Assembly: GCA_008508345.1 (NCBI GenBank)
Contig: QNGE01002411.1
Location: 10,028 to 74,027 of the forward strand
Source of the DNA: Paragonimus westermani
Lineage: Eukaryota; Platyhelminthes; Trematoda; Plagiorchiida; Troglotrematidae
Direction: 5' to 3'
Length of the DNA stretch: 64,000 nucleotides
A program made the translations under genes and the position numbers. Under the pieces are notes generated by a model. It saw only the letters and a program-made list of their open reading frames with translations, was not told where the DNA came from and did no database searches. How positions within the stretch are numbered: the stretch's first letter is position 1; each line of letters starts with the position of its first letter. Positions 22,401-35,820 of the stretch are shown here, in pieces.

Positions 22401-24324
22401 AACTGGTATCCCTTTCAGTGCAAAACTCTTTCCAATTTAGCTGCTACTCACAGGTTTTATATATTCCAAAGTTAAACTTTCATGGCTGAGGAGGCCTAAT
22501 GAAATTTTTTGTTAGTAAACTGGGTTAATGGTTCGCAGTGTTTTAGAAGTTTTCTGGTTGTTTGAATCGAACTAGGTTAGGTTATGACTGCCGGATTTTA
22601 ACTTACAAGCGTGTGTGTGTGTGTTTGTACAGACCAAACCAGTTGCCGTCCATAATAACACACTGGTCCCGCACTGATCGCAGGAGGCCACTCGTAGGTT
22701 AGCTGATGAACAAAGTTGATCCGGCACTCGAAAATCACAGACTGGTCCGTAAGCCAGGTAGACGCAATTATCAAATGCTGCATTCAGTAGTCATGGTGAA
22801 TCACAACAACTGACAAATCCAGTCAACCAGTGGATGAACTGAACACTGCTTCTGTACCGTAAGGCCAATGTATCAAGTACGTCTCACCCTAATCATCCAC
22901 CATCTCGTGACTTTTCCAGTAAAGTGTGAATAAGCTCTTCGTCTAGCTCGGACATACTGGTCACTCAGTTGGCTACTGACTGGTGGAGAACAGAATTGGA
23001 CGACTTCGATGCACAGTTCACGTTTTACAACTTTAGTTCATTCACTCCATCGATGTCAGTTTCGAGCTCTTCATGCATACAGTAACGCAATCTGGAAATA
23101 AGAGGCTAGAGATCGGGGGATTCTAGAAGATAGCTTTATTCATCGAATCACAAAATAATCTGGGCCAAGGAGCCAGAATGATGTCAGCATGACGATGAGC
23201 TGAGAGAAGGGAAACCGAGTACAAAAGACCCATTGGTTCCATCTTTTTGCAAATAAATTATACTTAGAACGGTCGAACGACATGTCAGGTTGCAATGAGT
23301 TGTAATATTATAACCTAGAGGAGTGCTACTTAAATTAATCAACATAACTGTAGAACAGTACACGAAGTAGGATGACAATGAGTGAACTTCACTAGATTAA
23401 ACTATTGTACGAAGCTTTTCTCAACTCGCAATTTTAGCGATGACTGTGGTCCTGGAACTGCTTAACTACATGTTTGTGAGAATTTTCGAGTCTTTAGGTC
23501 GTCGTTGGTGATCTTACTGTATACATCACAAGTTGTTCACTTCCGCGACCGTGTTCTCAGCCGTAGAAGAAATACCTGGAAACAAAACCGAGATACTGCA
23601 AGCGCCCTTCCGAGAAAGTCCATGGATGAAATGAGTCCTTAAACAATACCAATTAAGCTACCAGTCTGTTGTTGCTCACTTTTATTCGGACATCTAAAGG
23701 GTTACAACTTTCGCAGCGCTTCGATTGTAAAGTAGCGTACGATTTTCCAAGACGTTGTGAAGATTGAGCACTTACGGAAATTTCGTGAAGAGTAAGTTGT
23801 CTCCCGGTTCGCTTTCATATTATGGAAAATGTCATTAAACTGCGCTCCGTGATCCTGAAAGCGACTGAGATGAGTTGAATTCGATCGCAACTGTCTTCAG
23901 TTTCTTGCTTTTCATTGGTCAGTTCACGAAGGTGGTGAGCGGTGGGGTCTGATTGACCATATTGTCTCTCACCTGATTGGCTGGATGACATGCCAACCGG
24001 ATGTGAATGTCACCCCTACATGTTTTACGCCCCCGCGTTAAAGGTTATTTTGGTGAGAGAACCGAATTTCACGTGTACAAACATCCGTATTGTTTAGCTT
24101 AGATTGAATTTTAGAATAAGAGTTGTATAAAAAGTAGTTCGCCTGTGTGAAACAGAATCGACGATTAAATTGGAAGCCACCAGCATATCACCAGAATCAC
24201 ATTTTCTTATCCCGAAAATCCTGGTCACTGATGACTGTTGATCACGGCTTGCAATGCGGTCTAGGAATGCCATCCACAAGCGGTTGTAACAGAGAGAAAT
24301 GCCGGTCAATATTTGCTTGAATTC
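22401..24324. other. No gene recognised
   Basis: Apart from the short GT run at 22.61 kb, nothing identifiable. Confidence 0.45.
22611..22625 (+). repeat. Short (GT)n run
   Basis: A GTGTGTGTGTGTG tract of about 14 nt. A short CT run (CTCTCTCTCTCT) lies nearby at about 22383. Confidence 0.7.
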
Positions 24325-24770
24325 AACGTAAGTGATCAGATTGCCCAATCATCTCGATGGGAGGCACAGTTACCGTCTGTTAACCCCTATCGATAATCTC
24401 GCGAGTAGAACTTCCTAGACAGGTCGAACTATTGGATCCCATTAATCCTGTGAGGGGCTATGATCACTACTCACAAGCGAAGGTGGTTGAATGTTTACAT
24501 ATGATATTTAGGCCATGCCCAGCATGAGATCAATGGTGCAGTGGTCAACAGAGTTGCCTCATGAAAGCGTGGCCGGAGTTCAAATCCCGGCCGTGTCAAG
24601 GATATGCACCATAGACAAGCTCCAATGAGAGCGAAACTCGAGTCTAGTGCTTCTTTTCGTGAGGGGCAGCTTGTGAGGTACTACGATCCGTTGTAATTGA
24701 AACTCTTGCCTGATAATGGTTGATTTGAAAGTAAACGAGGGATTTGGACACTTCGTTCAGTGATGCCTTC
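24325..24770 (+). mobile_element. tRNA-derived SINE copy 3 (clearest promoter)
   Basis: A box TGGTGCAGTGG at 24534-24544 and B box GAGTTCAAATCCC at 24576-24588, both close to consensus, are followed by the body: GTGTCAAGGATATGCACC, GAGCGAAACTCGAGTCTAG and TGCTTCTTTTCGTGAGGGGC. An upstream relative of the 5' unit lies at 24325-24400 in the opposite sense (AGATTGCCCAATCATCTCG). This is the best copy for defining the family. Confidence 0.82.
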
Positions 24771-27660
24771 ACAAACCTATCTAAACTCAGTGGGATCTCG
24801 CGAATGGGACAATACGTGCTCATATCATCCGCACTGATCTATGGACTCCTTTGAGTGGTCGACAAACTGCGCAACACACTGTCCAGTGAGATATTAACTA
24901 CTAGGTGAATAAGATGTTCCTGTCACACGGCTGTTCGTGTGGTTACACCAACATGTGTTTTTGGTGTAACACTTCCCACTTTTGTCGCGAGACTATTCAC
25001 TGATGTTTGCGTCAACACAACATTCGGCAGGTTTAAGGAGAATGTTAACGTTGATTTAATTGATAAATCATGATCACTACAAGGTATCCTCAACGTCACA
25101 ACATATCTATTAGATGCAAAGGTACGAGAGAATGTGGTGGTCAACTGACATTTCCTTTGTTGAATGTAACATAGACTTGCTCACCTACGCTCTTCCTCTC
25201 CATGTGTTACATCGTGATACAAAAAATGTTGCTGGACCGTAGATTGTGTAACGCCAGCCGTTTGAATTCTTTGCTCAAATTCTGAACGGAGACTAGCTGT
25301 TGAGCCTTATCCACAAGCGATTTCAGCTTAATGTTTGAGTGTGACAGTTCAGCTGTGCCAACTAAGAGGTCAGGATCGTTGTGGCTCCATGAACTTACGC
25401 CTCAGTTCCAACCGCTGATCAGAAAACAACAGACATCATTGTTCTTCCTTGTATTCTGGGACTGTCCAATTAAAGGCCTAATTTGAAGGTAAAAGCTGGA
25501 ATCGATTTTGAGTGGAATTCACAAGCAGCGAAATGTAAACTACTTTGCAATTGAAACGAATGTATGCGTGCTTTTTTTGTTATCTTTCTGTGAACCAGGT
25601 TCATGTAAAAGTCAGTCTTCTGCTCTCTGCATGTCTTGTAAGACTATGTCATCCATTAGTGTCTGTACATGAATTTATGAACTATCACCAGGTTATTCAA
25701 AGGCTTCAATAAAGTCTGCTGGCCTAGGAATTCGAGAATCTTGGAAAAACTATCGTTAGCTAACATCACACTGCATCCGGTTGGATTCAGGTGTATTCCA
25801 GTTAGTCTTCTTTTTTACAGTATCGTAATCATTTTCCTCTTCTGGAAGAATGTTGCAACGTTCTACCATTTTTGAGAAAAACACAGAAAGGCTCGTCAAA
25901 CGTCATCACAGTTCAGCTTATCATGGTTAGGTGTACCGTAAGTTGTCTAAACTTTCCGATCAGAGTTTGGGTGGATCAGATCTGTGAAAATCATTTTGAA
26001 ACCAATAGATCTTATCGCGTATGGACCTGTCGCAACCTAATCGAATTCATGATGCGATCTTGAAAAAATTTACACCTGGTGATCTCTCTTCCGTGGCCAG
26101 CTTTTGGTTAGCAAAAAGTTCCTCCTATCTTCCATCAATCGCAAACCAACAGTTTGCCCAGTTCGCATTAGACAGGCAGTATAACATTGCAGGTGAGACC
26201 ATGCAGCCTGGTTGACGAGTGTCCGAGACAACATCACTTATTACGATTATGCTAATCTCAAATTCGTAATACTAACTTCTGAGAGTAAGGTATGTCAGAA
26301 ATTTGGATAACTTGCAAAGAACGATTCAGATTCTTCGGACTGTTCAGTGCAAGGGGACTCTGGGTTTTGTAGACTTGTCCCAGACACAAAGTGGTTTCTT
26401 TCAAATGTGAGTATCTCCAACACTCTGAAAGTCTAGAAAGGAAGGTGGATAGAAATCCGGATAGAAGTCCTTAAGACCGCTTGACGCTGTGTTTTACACT
26501 TGCTTAATAGCTTCAACCACCAAGATGACGGCAGAAAATTTGGTCGTTTTTCCCACTTATATTCACTCCACCAAAGTAGGTCTTCTGGCCAACCGGTAAC
26601 TGGAGAACTTCTCGCAATCTGGTGAGACATGCGTCCCTAACCAGCGCGTTTTCCAAGTCCTAGTAACTCCGTGTTTTCTGAAACAGACGGACACGGACAA
26701 TGAATTCTAATCGTTACTCAGTTATATATATATGTTGGCAGTAATGCCCAGCTCAAGTTGTTGAAACTTTAGTGTACTGTGTGCATCGGCTAAGAGGTTA
26801 GTCGAACGAAACAATGCCAGCCAGAAAGTATCACAAAGTCGAGTCACAGGCGAATTATTCACAACACTGACATATTTAAAACTTCTTCAATATACACTAC
26901 GTTATTATGTGTAATGTCATGTTATATACATCATAATTATTAAGTCACTTGTGTTAACTGCTTATCAGGATGCAGTCAGTGCGCAACCTGTTTACACGTA
27001 TTGTATTCAGTATATTGTATTATGTGCAGAATACGTTTAACTTAGTTATTAAATTGTGATTCACTGTATCAGCTTGCCGAATGCGTAATTCCCCGTTATT
27101 GTTATCTAGCGATCATTCTCGTTGTTTCGACATTTGGCCATTACAACATTGTCAAAGCAAAACGGAGTAGCTGTTAGTTTTGGAAGCCTTTGGAAGGCGC
27201 TGTTTTGTAGAACTAATAAGCAACCAGTTGTAACACAGCTTTCCCATCAGTTAGGTAAGTAATCATAATTTCTCAGCCTGCTTCAGTCCTAAAACCTTTA
27301 CTAATTGGGGAAGATTTTTCATAGATTCCCTGCGTACGTCTTAAACGTTCGTCAATCAGCTTACTGCCACAACGTAGAACGAGCCACTTGTGATCTCCAC
27401 CAGGTCCAGTTGCCTTAGTACTGGCATCGATTTTCCTGATATTAATTGGTTGTTTTTTCTAGTTAATTCAGTGCGAAATCATGCTTGTCATTTTTGTATC
27501 CTACCAATAGTTCATAGTTCTGTCTATAGTGAGAAGTCAACTTCGGTTCTGTAGGTGAAACAGGCATCCAACGTAACTGTCCAAATCTCTAACTAATCTG
27601 CGGCAATAAGCTTAATAACTGGACAAAATTTGTCATTCTACCATCCCTCCTCGAATGTTT
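24771..27660. other. No gene recognised
   Basis: A 10-bp hairpin (GTTACACCAA with TTGGTGTAAC) lies at about 24942-24972. No gene was seen. Confidence 0.45.
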
Positions 27661-27664
27661 CGTG

Positions 27665-27697
<33 letters not shown>

Positions 27698-27705
27698 AAG
27701 TAGCT
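27661..27705. repeat. (AT)n microsatellite
   Basis: ATATATACATATATATATAT and further AT units run to TATAAAG. A second short AT-rich run, TATATAAATATATACG, lies at about 27775-27800. Confidence 0.8.
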
Positions 27706-28155
27706 GCCAAAGAGGTACTGAACAATTTATTTTGACGGTTCATATCCACAGTAGGATTCTTTATCAAACTACCACTATATAAATATATACGTATATATAT
27801 AATATGTACTTCTTAGTGCTGCTAACTGAGTGAGACGTAGTTTTTTGGTCGATTGGAGTTTAACCCCGTGCAAATGTTCGACTGTGATTTCCCGTTTATT
27901 ACAATTGGATCTACACTTGTTGCTGGTTGCATTTTAACAATACCACTTCCAACATGTGAAATGTTTTTAGTGTGTTTATGTTGTTTAACGTAATTTGCCA
28001 AAATGATAATTTTTCTTGGTTTGTCACTAATATTCCAGGCGAAAGAAGAAACACGGTCATTCCGGCTAGTGAAGGAACAAACAACGAATGATTCCAGCTG
28101 TCAGTTATAAACCAAATTTACTCGACCACTTTACTCTCAGGTTTCACTCCACAAC

Positions 28156-28290
28156 AGAGTGATAGCCCAATGAACTGAACTGAACTGGACTAAGCTGAAA
28201 TGTACTGAACTGATCTGATTTGATATAGTTTGATCAGCAAAGTCCGTATCGACACGAACTTAACTGAGCTGGGCTGAACTGAACGAAAAT
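28156..28290 (+). repeat. Degenerate pentanucleotide repeat (AACTG/ACTGA)n
   Basis: Many imperfect ACTGA units: GAACTGAACTGAACTGGACT, TGTACTGAACTGATCTGATT and CTGAGCTGGGCTGAACTGAA. The array is interrupted and drifting. Confidence 0.6.
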
Positions 28291-28479
28291 CACTGCCCTA
28301 CCAATCCTCGTTCTGTTTGACTTGATCGATTGGACGCTTGGATGAGGACATTTATCTGGACTATTTACAAACCAGCTACATTTAATGCGAATGAGGCCTA
28401 CTGACACACAGATAGACAGAATTCCTGCCATGTTGTGTTGTATATGGACATCCTGAAGGATGGGGATTGTGTGCGTTCA

Positions 28480-29760
28480 TTATGAGCACAGTGGAGTTGC
28501 TAGCGGTGATCCTGCTTTTGGAAGACGGGTTGTGGGATAGGGAGAGCAGGAAACAACCAACTCATATTCTGATTGGCTGCGCGCAGGAGTTGAATTCAGG
28601 AAACGACTGGTTGTTCGCAAATTAGTGGGTGGGATTTGACAGCGAACTACGTGTGGTTGGTCTGAGCAACATACACTACGGGAAAAGACAAAGACATGTA
28701 CAACCAGCTTAACTGAACTATCTTGTGGGAAAGCGTAATTGTGAGTGTGTGCGCGTGTCTGTGCGCGTGTGTAAATTTGCATAGGCGCATACGTGATGTG
28801 CTATCGGCCGTAGTCAAGGTGCTTTTGGGTGCTCAAGCGTGTTCACGACTAGCAGGACGGAAATTGCCACGCTCACTTCATATCCTCACAGCCTCACTGC
28901 TGAAACATTGCCCCGGGAGGGAACGGAAGGAAGTCTACGTTGCTCACAGAAACGATTGAATCCATGGTCTTCCTGAAGGCACAACACATTGCACTGTCCG
29001 CGGTACACTTAGAACATTGAACGACAGCTGGCGACTGACGTGAAACAACGGAAGGAAATCTGCTTCGCAACTTTGTCCAGTCCTCTGTGAGTGAACGCGA
29101 GAGTGCACAGGGCATGGCAGAACAAGCGTAGGAAAGATAAAGTGTGCGTAAAGCATCAGACCCAATTCCTGTTCCGTTCTACGACAAACAAAGTGAACGA
29201 ATAACCGGACCGGATAAGAGAAAGAACGATTGTAATTTCCAATCTGCATCTACCTTCTTGTTGGAAGAATTGAAAAACTCACGCACACGTACACTTCCGC
29301 AGACAGGTTGTCTGATTTGGGCACTGCAACGATCTACATCCGGTCACTGAGTTAGATCCCAAACGGTCCATCTGGGAACGTACACCTAAGTTGGTTATCT
29401 GAACACTGATGTGTAATTGTCCGCCGTTTCCGTGAACAAGGCACTCAAGTGGACGGAAGCTCACGACCGTTGGATGCATCAAATCAATTTGTCAGTGTAC
29501 GCAACAGGAAATCCTTAACGGCGTTCCAACTCGACCACTACCAGATCGACTGTCCAGACTCACCTTTGGGTGATCGACCAAAAAACACGCTACACTTACC
29601 ATCGATCGGTTGCAAGCTTGGTGCGTGTGGTTAGAGCGACCAATCGTAATCGATCACAGTCCTCCGAGTTCACAGCCAACCAGAGTTTTCTAGGTGAGTG
29701 TTTCGGAGCCCTGACACAGGATAACCGATCAGTAGTTTATCAGAAGAAATAGGAGCTATG
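28480..29760. other. GC-richer stretch, possible gene or repeat, unidentified
   Basis: Base composition is higher in GC than in neighbouring AT-rich DNA, with several short open frames on both strands (for example 28723-28959 + and 28944-29249 -). None has a recognisable domain, and splice sites that join them convincingly were not found. It is recorded because the composition is unlike its surroundings. Confidence 0.2.
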
Positions 29761-31953
29761 CTAATGGATTAATTTTTTTTACAAATAGATCGGGTTATCA
29801 AACCCTGAATTACGTTCCAGAGTGTCTACTTTTGGAGTGGTCTTTGATGAATAAAGAAACACTGAATAAACTTATTCATGTGTAAATCCTATAGGTTACA
29901 ATGCATGTTAACATAGTATGCCCGTTAATATTTCAACATGTCCTCCTTTAGCTATGGTTTAGCTACACTTTTGGATCAGTCAAGCACTATTCGCAACAGT
30001 TTAATTGTTAGTCTTGATGCTGGGTTCATATAATTTTCGCATAGAAAGGTTGAGTTTCAGCAGACTTTATAACTAGGGATATGGCATGAAAAAAGACAGG
30101 TCTTCTGAAGTTGTTAGAATAGTTGAACCGCTCCGTAAATAATTTGCAAAACTCAACAAAATATGCTAAACCCCAGTGTCTTTGATTACGGGATGTGTAT
30201 GCATATGATCAAAGTAACTCCGTCGTGGTAACGTACATAGTTACGTTAAGTTTGATATAATCTTCGACTGTCATGTTCGTGAGCCAAATGTCTCGTTAAT
30301 CTTAAAAATACTTACCATAATGTTTACGTTACAACTTTCGTTGAAGCGTGGATACTACTCGGATAGTATTATCGTGCTAAGAGAGAACACAGTCAGCATT
30401 ACTAATAGTACGAATCAAAGTCACTCATGGGATGCTTTTTCAATTAGGTAATCCTGGTCAGAGGTGATACTGACCGATATTTTAGTGCTAATTAGTACAC
30501 CCTCTTGGACTTGCATAAACACTGTTCACAATCGAATTTATAATAATGTTTGGTGGGACGATTACTTATCGACTCGTTTGTTTGCGTGTTCTGTACAACT
30601 GGTGGATTGTTTAACTACAGAAACTCCCTCAGACTGTGTATTGAATGACATTCTTTATGCTCTGAAGAACTGAACTGAAAGCAAAAATACTAACCCCATA
30701 TGCTCATTAGTCACACAAATACTTTTAAAATGTGATTCTTGGAAAACACCATGAAACTTAAATTCCTCATAATCACAATATACTGAGTGTTTCGTATCGA
30801 CAAATCTACTTGATTTTTGGAACAATTTTTCTCACGTTCGCAACTGACAACACGATTGTTTAAAAAGGAGAGTAAAAAAGATTATATCATTATGTTAATA
30901 TGGTTCTGTCCTACTTTGATGCGATGTACTAAATCTATTAAAAATGATGTGAAACTAATCGTCTTTTAGAGTGCAGTACAGTTGCAACAAATCAAGAGAG
31001 TATATTAAATCCAAATTTACTCAGACTTTTGATTATAAGTTTACTTATTCGATTGTTGAAATAGTTCCTTACAAAGTTCCATATTCTTTGAATAGCCCGT
31101 TTTTACTGTTTCGGTTGGTAAGTTTGATTATTTTCAACCAACACGTATAACTGCTAGGCTCCTGATGTAATCAGTCAATCATCTGGTCTTCAGTCAACAC
31201 TACAGTATTGTATCAAGCTGACAACTCACAGATCCTTGTCTCTCTTGAATACGTCACAAAACATTCCTTTGTCTACAAGAACGCCCGCATTAACGTAACA
31301 TCGAATGTAAATGCTTTACCACAGCATTGATAGGCCTTCTACGTAGCTTTTCCTGATAGATCTCGGATATTTCAGACAATTCACACAAATGTTGTTTTTA
31401 ACCATGTGAACGAGTGGAATCTTTTTTTCGGAGAATACCACAGTGCGTTACTGAACTAATAAGATATTGAGAATGACAATCAAACACAACAGTTATTACT
31501 CGTTAGACTTTGTGAAAATGTTAATGGTCAAATAGCATTCATCTTTTAATCCGAAGTCACAACAAATTGCACTTCTAAGTTCTGTTCAGTTTGACTTCTC
31601 AAGGACGACTAACGTGTTGACATGTTCAGAGTACGTTCCCACACTCACGTTGGTATTGCTGCGAATGTGTGGTGTTCAAGCAGGACAATCGTCATATTCT
31701 GGCTCTACATATGACAAAACGTTGGCTAACGAACCACCAAACTAATTGGATGTTCTGACCATCTGAAACCTCAGAAATTCCGAGGACTACCAGTCGAAAC
31801 TGACTGATGTCTTAACGGAACGCATAAAGCGAGTAAAGTATTAAATGAAACCATTAGAACAATCATAGGTATATGTAAATGCAAGATAGCTTCCAAAGTT
31901 GAGTAACAGCATAACTGAATGTGTGTACTAGGGCTTAGGGCGGGAGAGCTTAA
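29761..31953. other. No gene recognised
   Basis: Strongly AT-rich with only short frames. Confidence 0.45.
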
Positions 31954-32097
31954 CACCGTCTCTCTCAACATCGCAGACCCGAAGTGGACGTATTCGGACT
32001 AATGAACTGATGACTGGTTTGCTTAAATAATCTCACTTCTGTTGGGGACAAATGCCGTATTTAAACTATTGAAAGATGCATGCTCGATTACAACCTT
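31954..32097 (+). repeat. Dispersed repeat, copy 1 of a direct pair
   Basis: About 140 nt aligned with 33028-33170 at roughly 85% by eye. Shared blocks include ACCGTCTCTCTCAA, CAGACCCGAAGTGGACGTAT, GTATTTAAACTATTGAAA and CTCACTTCT. The family is not recognised. Confidence 0.65.
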
Positions 32098-33027
32098 TAG
32101 CTTAACACATCCTCCTGAACTCTAGCGAGTATGTTGAATCTCGGCTAGTCTTATGAGTTTCAGGTAGCTGTTTTTGGGTTATTTTAGTACTTTCGATAGT
32201 AAAGTGCAAATATTCGTGGCAAAACTCTAATTCAACTAAGGTGTGTCAGAATGTAATCTCCAATGCAACAACCAATTCTTGCTCGACCCTCAAGCAAATT
32301 CTTTCCTGCAATTTCAGGTTTGATGAATACTTGAATGGGTATATGTTTTTATCATGACGTGATGAGATATGAACTCAAGCACCGATGTAAATACTTATGA
32401 AGGTGAAACATCAGAATCAACTAGATTTCGTTTATCTTCTTTGGCAGTTGCGTTTTCTTGATCTGAGCTCGATCACCCACTTACGATTGGTCTACACACA
32501 AACCAGCACTCACCATGTTTCCACATAGAACGGGAGAAGCTTTTGTGATGGTTGTTTCGATCTTGTCTGGTTATATTATAATCAAGTATGTTTTGAATAA
32601 AAAGAGGCGCAGTAACCAAAAAAAGTAGTTCACACACTTTCCTAGTGACTGTGAACTCACCATCTAGTTTGATAAGTACTCGGACTAACCTTCCATGGTA
32701 GTCTATCATTTTGACGTTCTCAGGTGTATATAGCATTGGTGAAACCCAATGAAGTCAAACCAACTGACTGAAGAAATTGAGTTGGACTGTTGACCAATGG
32801 GTTCACCTCTTCTTCTTCTTCTGAACAGGTCTATCTGCTTACTGATTGGGCTTTGTTATCCAGACCATTAAATCCGATCTTTTAAAATATGTGTTGTCCC
32901 ATGAAACCTCATTTATTTCCAAATGCGTGTGTATTTGGAATATGCAGTTGGCAAATTTCGGGCACATTATTCTATTTAGCCCAAGTTCTTTGATTGGTCT
33001 ACCAAATTTGTACCCTTCTAATTCCAC

Positions 33028-33170
33028 CACCGTCTCTCTCAAGATCACAGACCCGAAGTGGACGTATTCGGACTGATGAACTTAAGACTAGTTTGTTAAA
33101 TACTCTCACTTCTATCGGAGACAAATGTAGTATTTAAACTATTGAAAAATGCATATTCGGTTGCACCTTT
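33028..33170 (+). repeat. Dispersed repeat, copy 2 of a direct pair
   Basis: Partner of 31954-32097, same orientation, about 1.07 kb downstream. Differences are mostly substitutions plus a few short indels. The sequence between the copies is unlike either. Confidence 0.65.
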
Positions 33171-35782
33171 GAATTGCGTATGGCGCATTCCGAAAGAAAG
33201 CAGTTGTTTTGGTTTACCCCCATTGTTAAAAGCGTACCTGCAACGGGCATCCGTGTCCGAAGTGTGAGTTAAACTGGTTCCGAGGAGCATGATGTTAGCG
33301 CGCTGGCAACTATTCCAATAGCCTCTCAGTGATTATGACGGGGTTGTGGAAAATGTTGTTGGGTGTTTATCAGGTGAGTGTTCACAAAAGTGAGTCTACT
33401 GAGAGGAGAGGGAGCCAGCATTACGTAGTTTGTATTTAAACTTACACAAACATCGAGGTTTTGTCATGGTTAGCCAGCCCATCAAGTCGGTCTCACTTAT
33501 CATTCATTACATTCCCTTACAAGTCCTTTCATTATGCGCACTTATAGTAGGTTCTCTTGTACACTAGTTTATACCTCAAGAACAATACTCATTTCCACTC
33601 CCTCATTGATGAGGGAATAAGATGCAGTGAGAAGTTTGGGTAATAGGAAACGATTTACCGGATGCAAAAATCGATATGGAGAACATGTGGCTTCACATCG
33701 ATATTGAATACCGAAACACATCTGTTAACTTGTGGGTGTGAATTATGGAGGTTACGGAGGTTATGGAGGTTATTGAGTAAGTACTGGGTCGAGTGTTGTC
33801 GTGCGCACCTCTGATCCGATTAAGTGGAGGTCACTGTACAGATTCTCACACTTCACGCACGCTATCATTCCCTCCAGACACGGGATATGCGGGCAGAACC
33901 GAAACCGACCTAGCACACGCTATTTGTGGTGAATCGTGTGTATCAGCGTCCTCTAGCTTCGGTCACTGGGACAGGTTCTTCTGGACTTCCGATTATGTGC
34001 TGATCAAGCAGGAAATTGTAAATCTCGGCAGATTAGCCAGTATTCACGAGACAAAATAATTGACTTCATTATGAACAGTTCTACCTATAAAACAGCCTGG
34101 TTAGTACGCACTTTAACTTGTAGTGATTAATTGGGTTCGCGCAACTAGTGTTGATTCGTGAAAGCCATACGGTTTTTTCAGTGAACCAGACTTGAGTTAC
34201 ACGGACATGTGCCCTTTGTCCGGGTTCCGGACAAGCGTAAAAGCCACTGCAGTTGTAAATAACTAGATAAGCCCGTTCAGAACCACACTTGGTCAGAATC
34301 ACTAGTTCTGGTATACAGCAACAGAGTTTCGGTTGTTTATCAAAAACGCTACGGGTCGAAGCCAATGAAGTTTGTTTGGACACAATCTTTCAATGTCCTT
34401 GTCATTGGCGGCATTTTTTATTTTGTGTTCAGCGCAAAAGTTAGGTAAACTTTTATTTTTTAAATGTCACAATCATCAGTTTAATTTGGAAACCCGTTTC
34501 CCGCAAGATGTGACAATTTCTTTGGGTTGTTAAACGATAACGACTGTGTTTACTATCGGCGTGTGTTTGTTTTCGAACGAATCCGGAGTGTAAATTTGGA
34601 CTGCGCGCGCTTTATCAGCCCTTACCCGTACACCTATATAGGTAACTGAGGGGAAGCTGTAGATTTCCACATACTGTTCCCTATGTTGATGTTTCTAATG
34701 AACTCAGAGTCGGATTGAGCCATCAGAGAGTCACACGAAAAAGAATTTAGGGAATAGCAACCGATTACTTATCTTCAGTTGGTGCATTACAATTAGACGC
34801 GCAGGCTGTGTGATAAAAGCTCGTAATAACCATTGAACAATACTAAGCTTGAAACAGCTATGGGTGTATCACTCACCCGCATGCCACTTAGTATGACTTG
34901 CTCTCCTCCATATTCCCCGTTAATGTCATCTTTAGAAGTGATCTGGTAGAAATGCTGACAATTTATTAGGAACTTTGATGTAAGAAACAGCATTTAGCAT
35001 TGATGGTATTGCATTGAAATGGGTTTAGCTAAAATGCAAACAGGAATCAGAATAAGACTGCAAGTTTGTGAAGCGATCCATAGCCCGTTTTAATCACAAC
35101 ATTTGTGACAACTGATGCAACCGTGAATGAGACCGCAAATTGTTCGCATATTAAGTCTCATCTGGATTATAAAATCTGTCACACTACTAGTAAGTAACAC
35201 AAGTTCGATGCCTGGCAATGGTATTGATAGGTTTCAGAGTGAATTGTTCGAGAGTTGATCCGCTAGATCATTGAGGGATTCCGTATAACAACGGATTGAT
35301 CGGGTACCTGAGCACAAATACGATATTTCCGAACTTTTAACTTAGTTTCATAGATCGGCTAGTAGACCACATATCGCGTTTGGGCACGTTGTTTGTGTCA
35401 CTGGTTCGAATTCAGCCAAAATCTGGAATTTTTTACGATTGAGTATTGTATTGACCATTTACTTAGTTTTAACCGTTCGAAATTAAGAGTTCCAAGTGTG
35501 TCTCTAACTGGTTTTAATGTTTTTACAAGTTAGTGGGCCCTTCTCAGAAGTGGAGATAACGGCATAGTTACTAATCATTCGGAATTAAGTCATGTTATTC
35601 CGCTATTCAAAACACACAGGGGTGGTATATTTTATGATCAGACCTTTTCTCTGGTTATGCACTAATCGAATTGAAGAAAAACGATGGCCAAAAACGGTCT
35701 TAAAATCAAATCTGGACGATGGATGAAATTTTTACTGAAAATGTGTTTGATAATCTATTTGAAGGAGAGCAATAAAAATCCA
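33171..35782. other. No gene recognised apart from the Tyr-Gly-Gly tandem repeat
   Basis: A 100-codon - strand frame at 34081-34383 is Cys-containing but matches nothing I know. No splice-supported model was found. Confidence 0.4.
33742..33776 (+). repeat. 9-nt tandem repeat that reads Tyr-Gly-Gly
   Basis: Three and a half copies of GGTTAYGGA. In one frame it reads NYGGYGGYGGY followed by a stop. No splice acceptor or start is evident directly upstream, so coding status is unproven. Confidence 0.45.
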
Positions 35783-35820
35783 GGGATCATTTCGTTTCCG
35801 TTACTCATCAGTCTGTTTCA
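35783..35820 (-). ncRNA. Isolated hammerhead-like core
   Basis: On the - strand CTGATGA (35811-35805) is followed after 11 nt by GAAA (35793-35790). The spacer GTAACGGAAAC can form two outer pairs. The following ATGATC gives no convincing helix III. The upstream flank resembles the 52.19-kb terminal sequence (TTTACGCTAGTG against TTTACGTTCGTG), so it may be a worn solo terminus. Confidence 0.22.

Noticed and set aside
34081..34383. 100-codon Cys-containing - strand frame
   Set aside because: No family recognised and no splice sites joining it to anything; could be chance.
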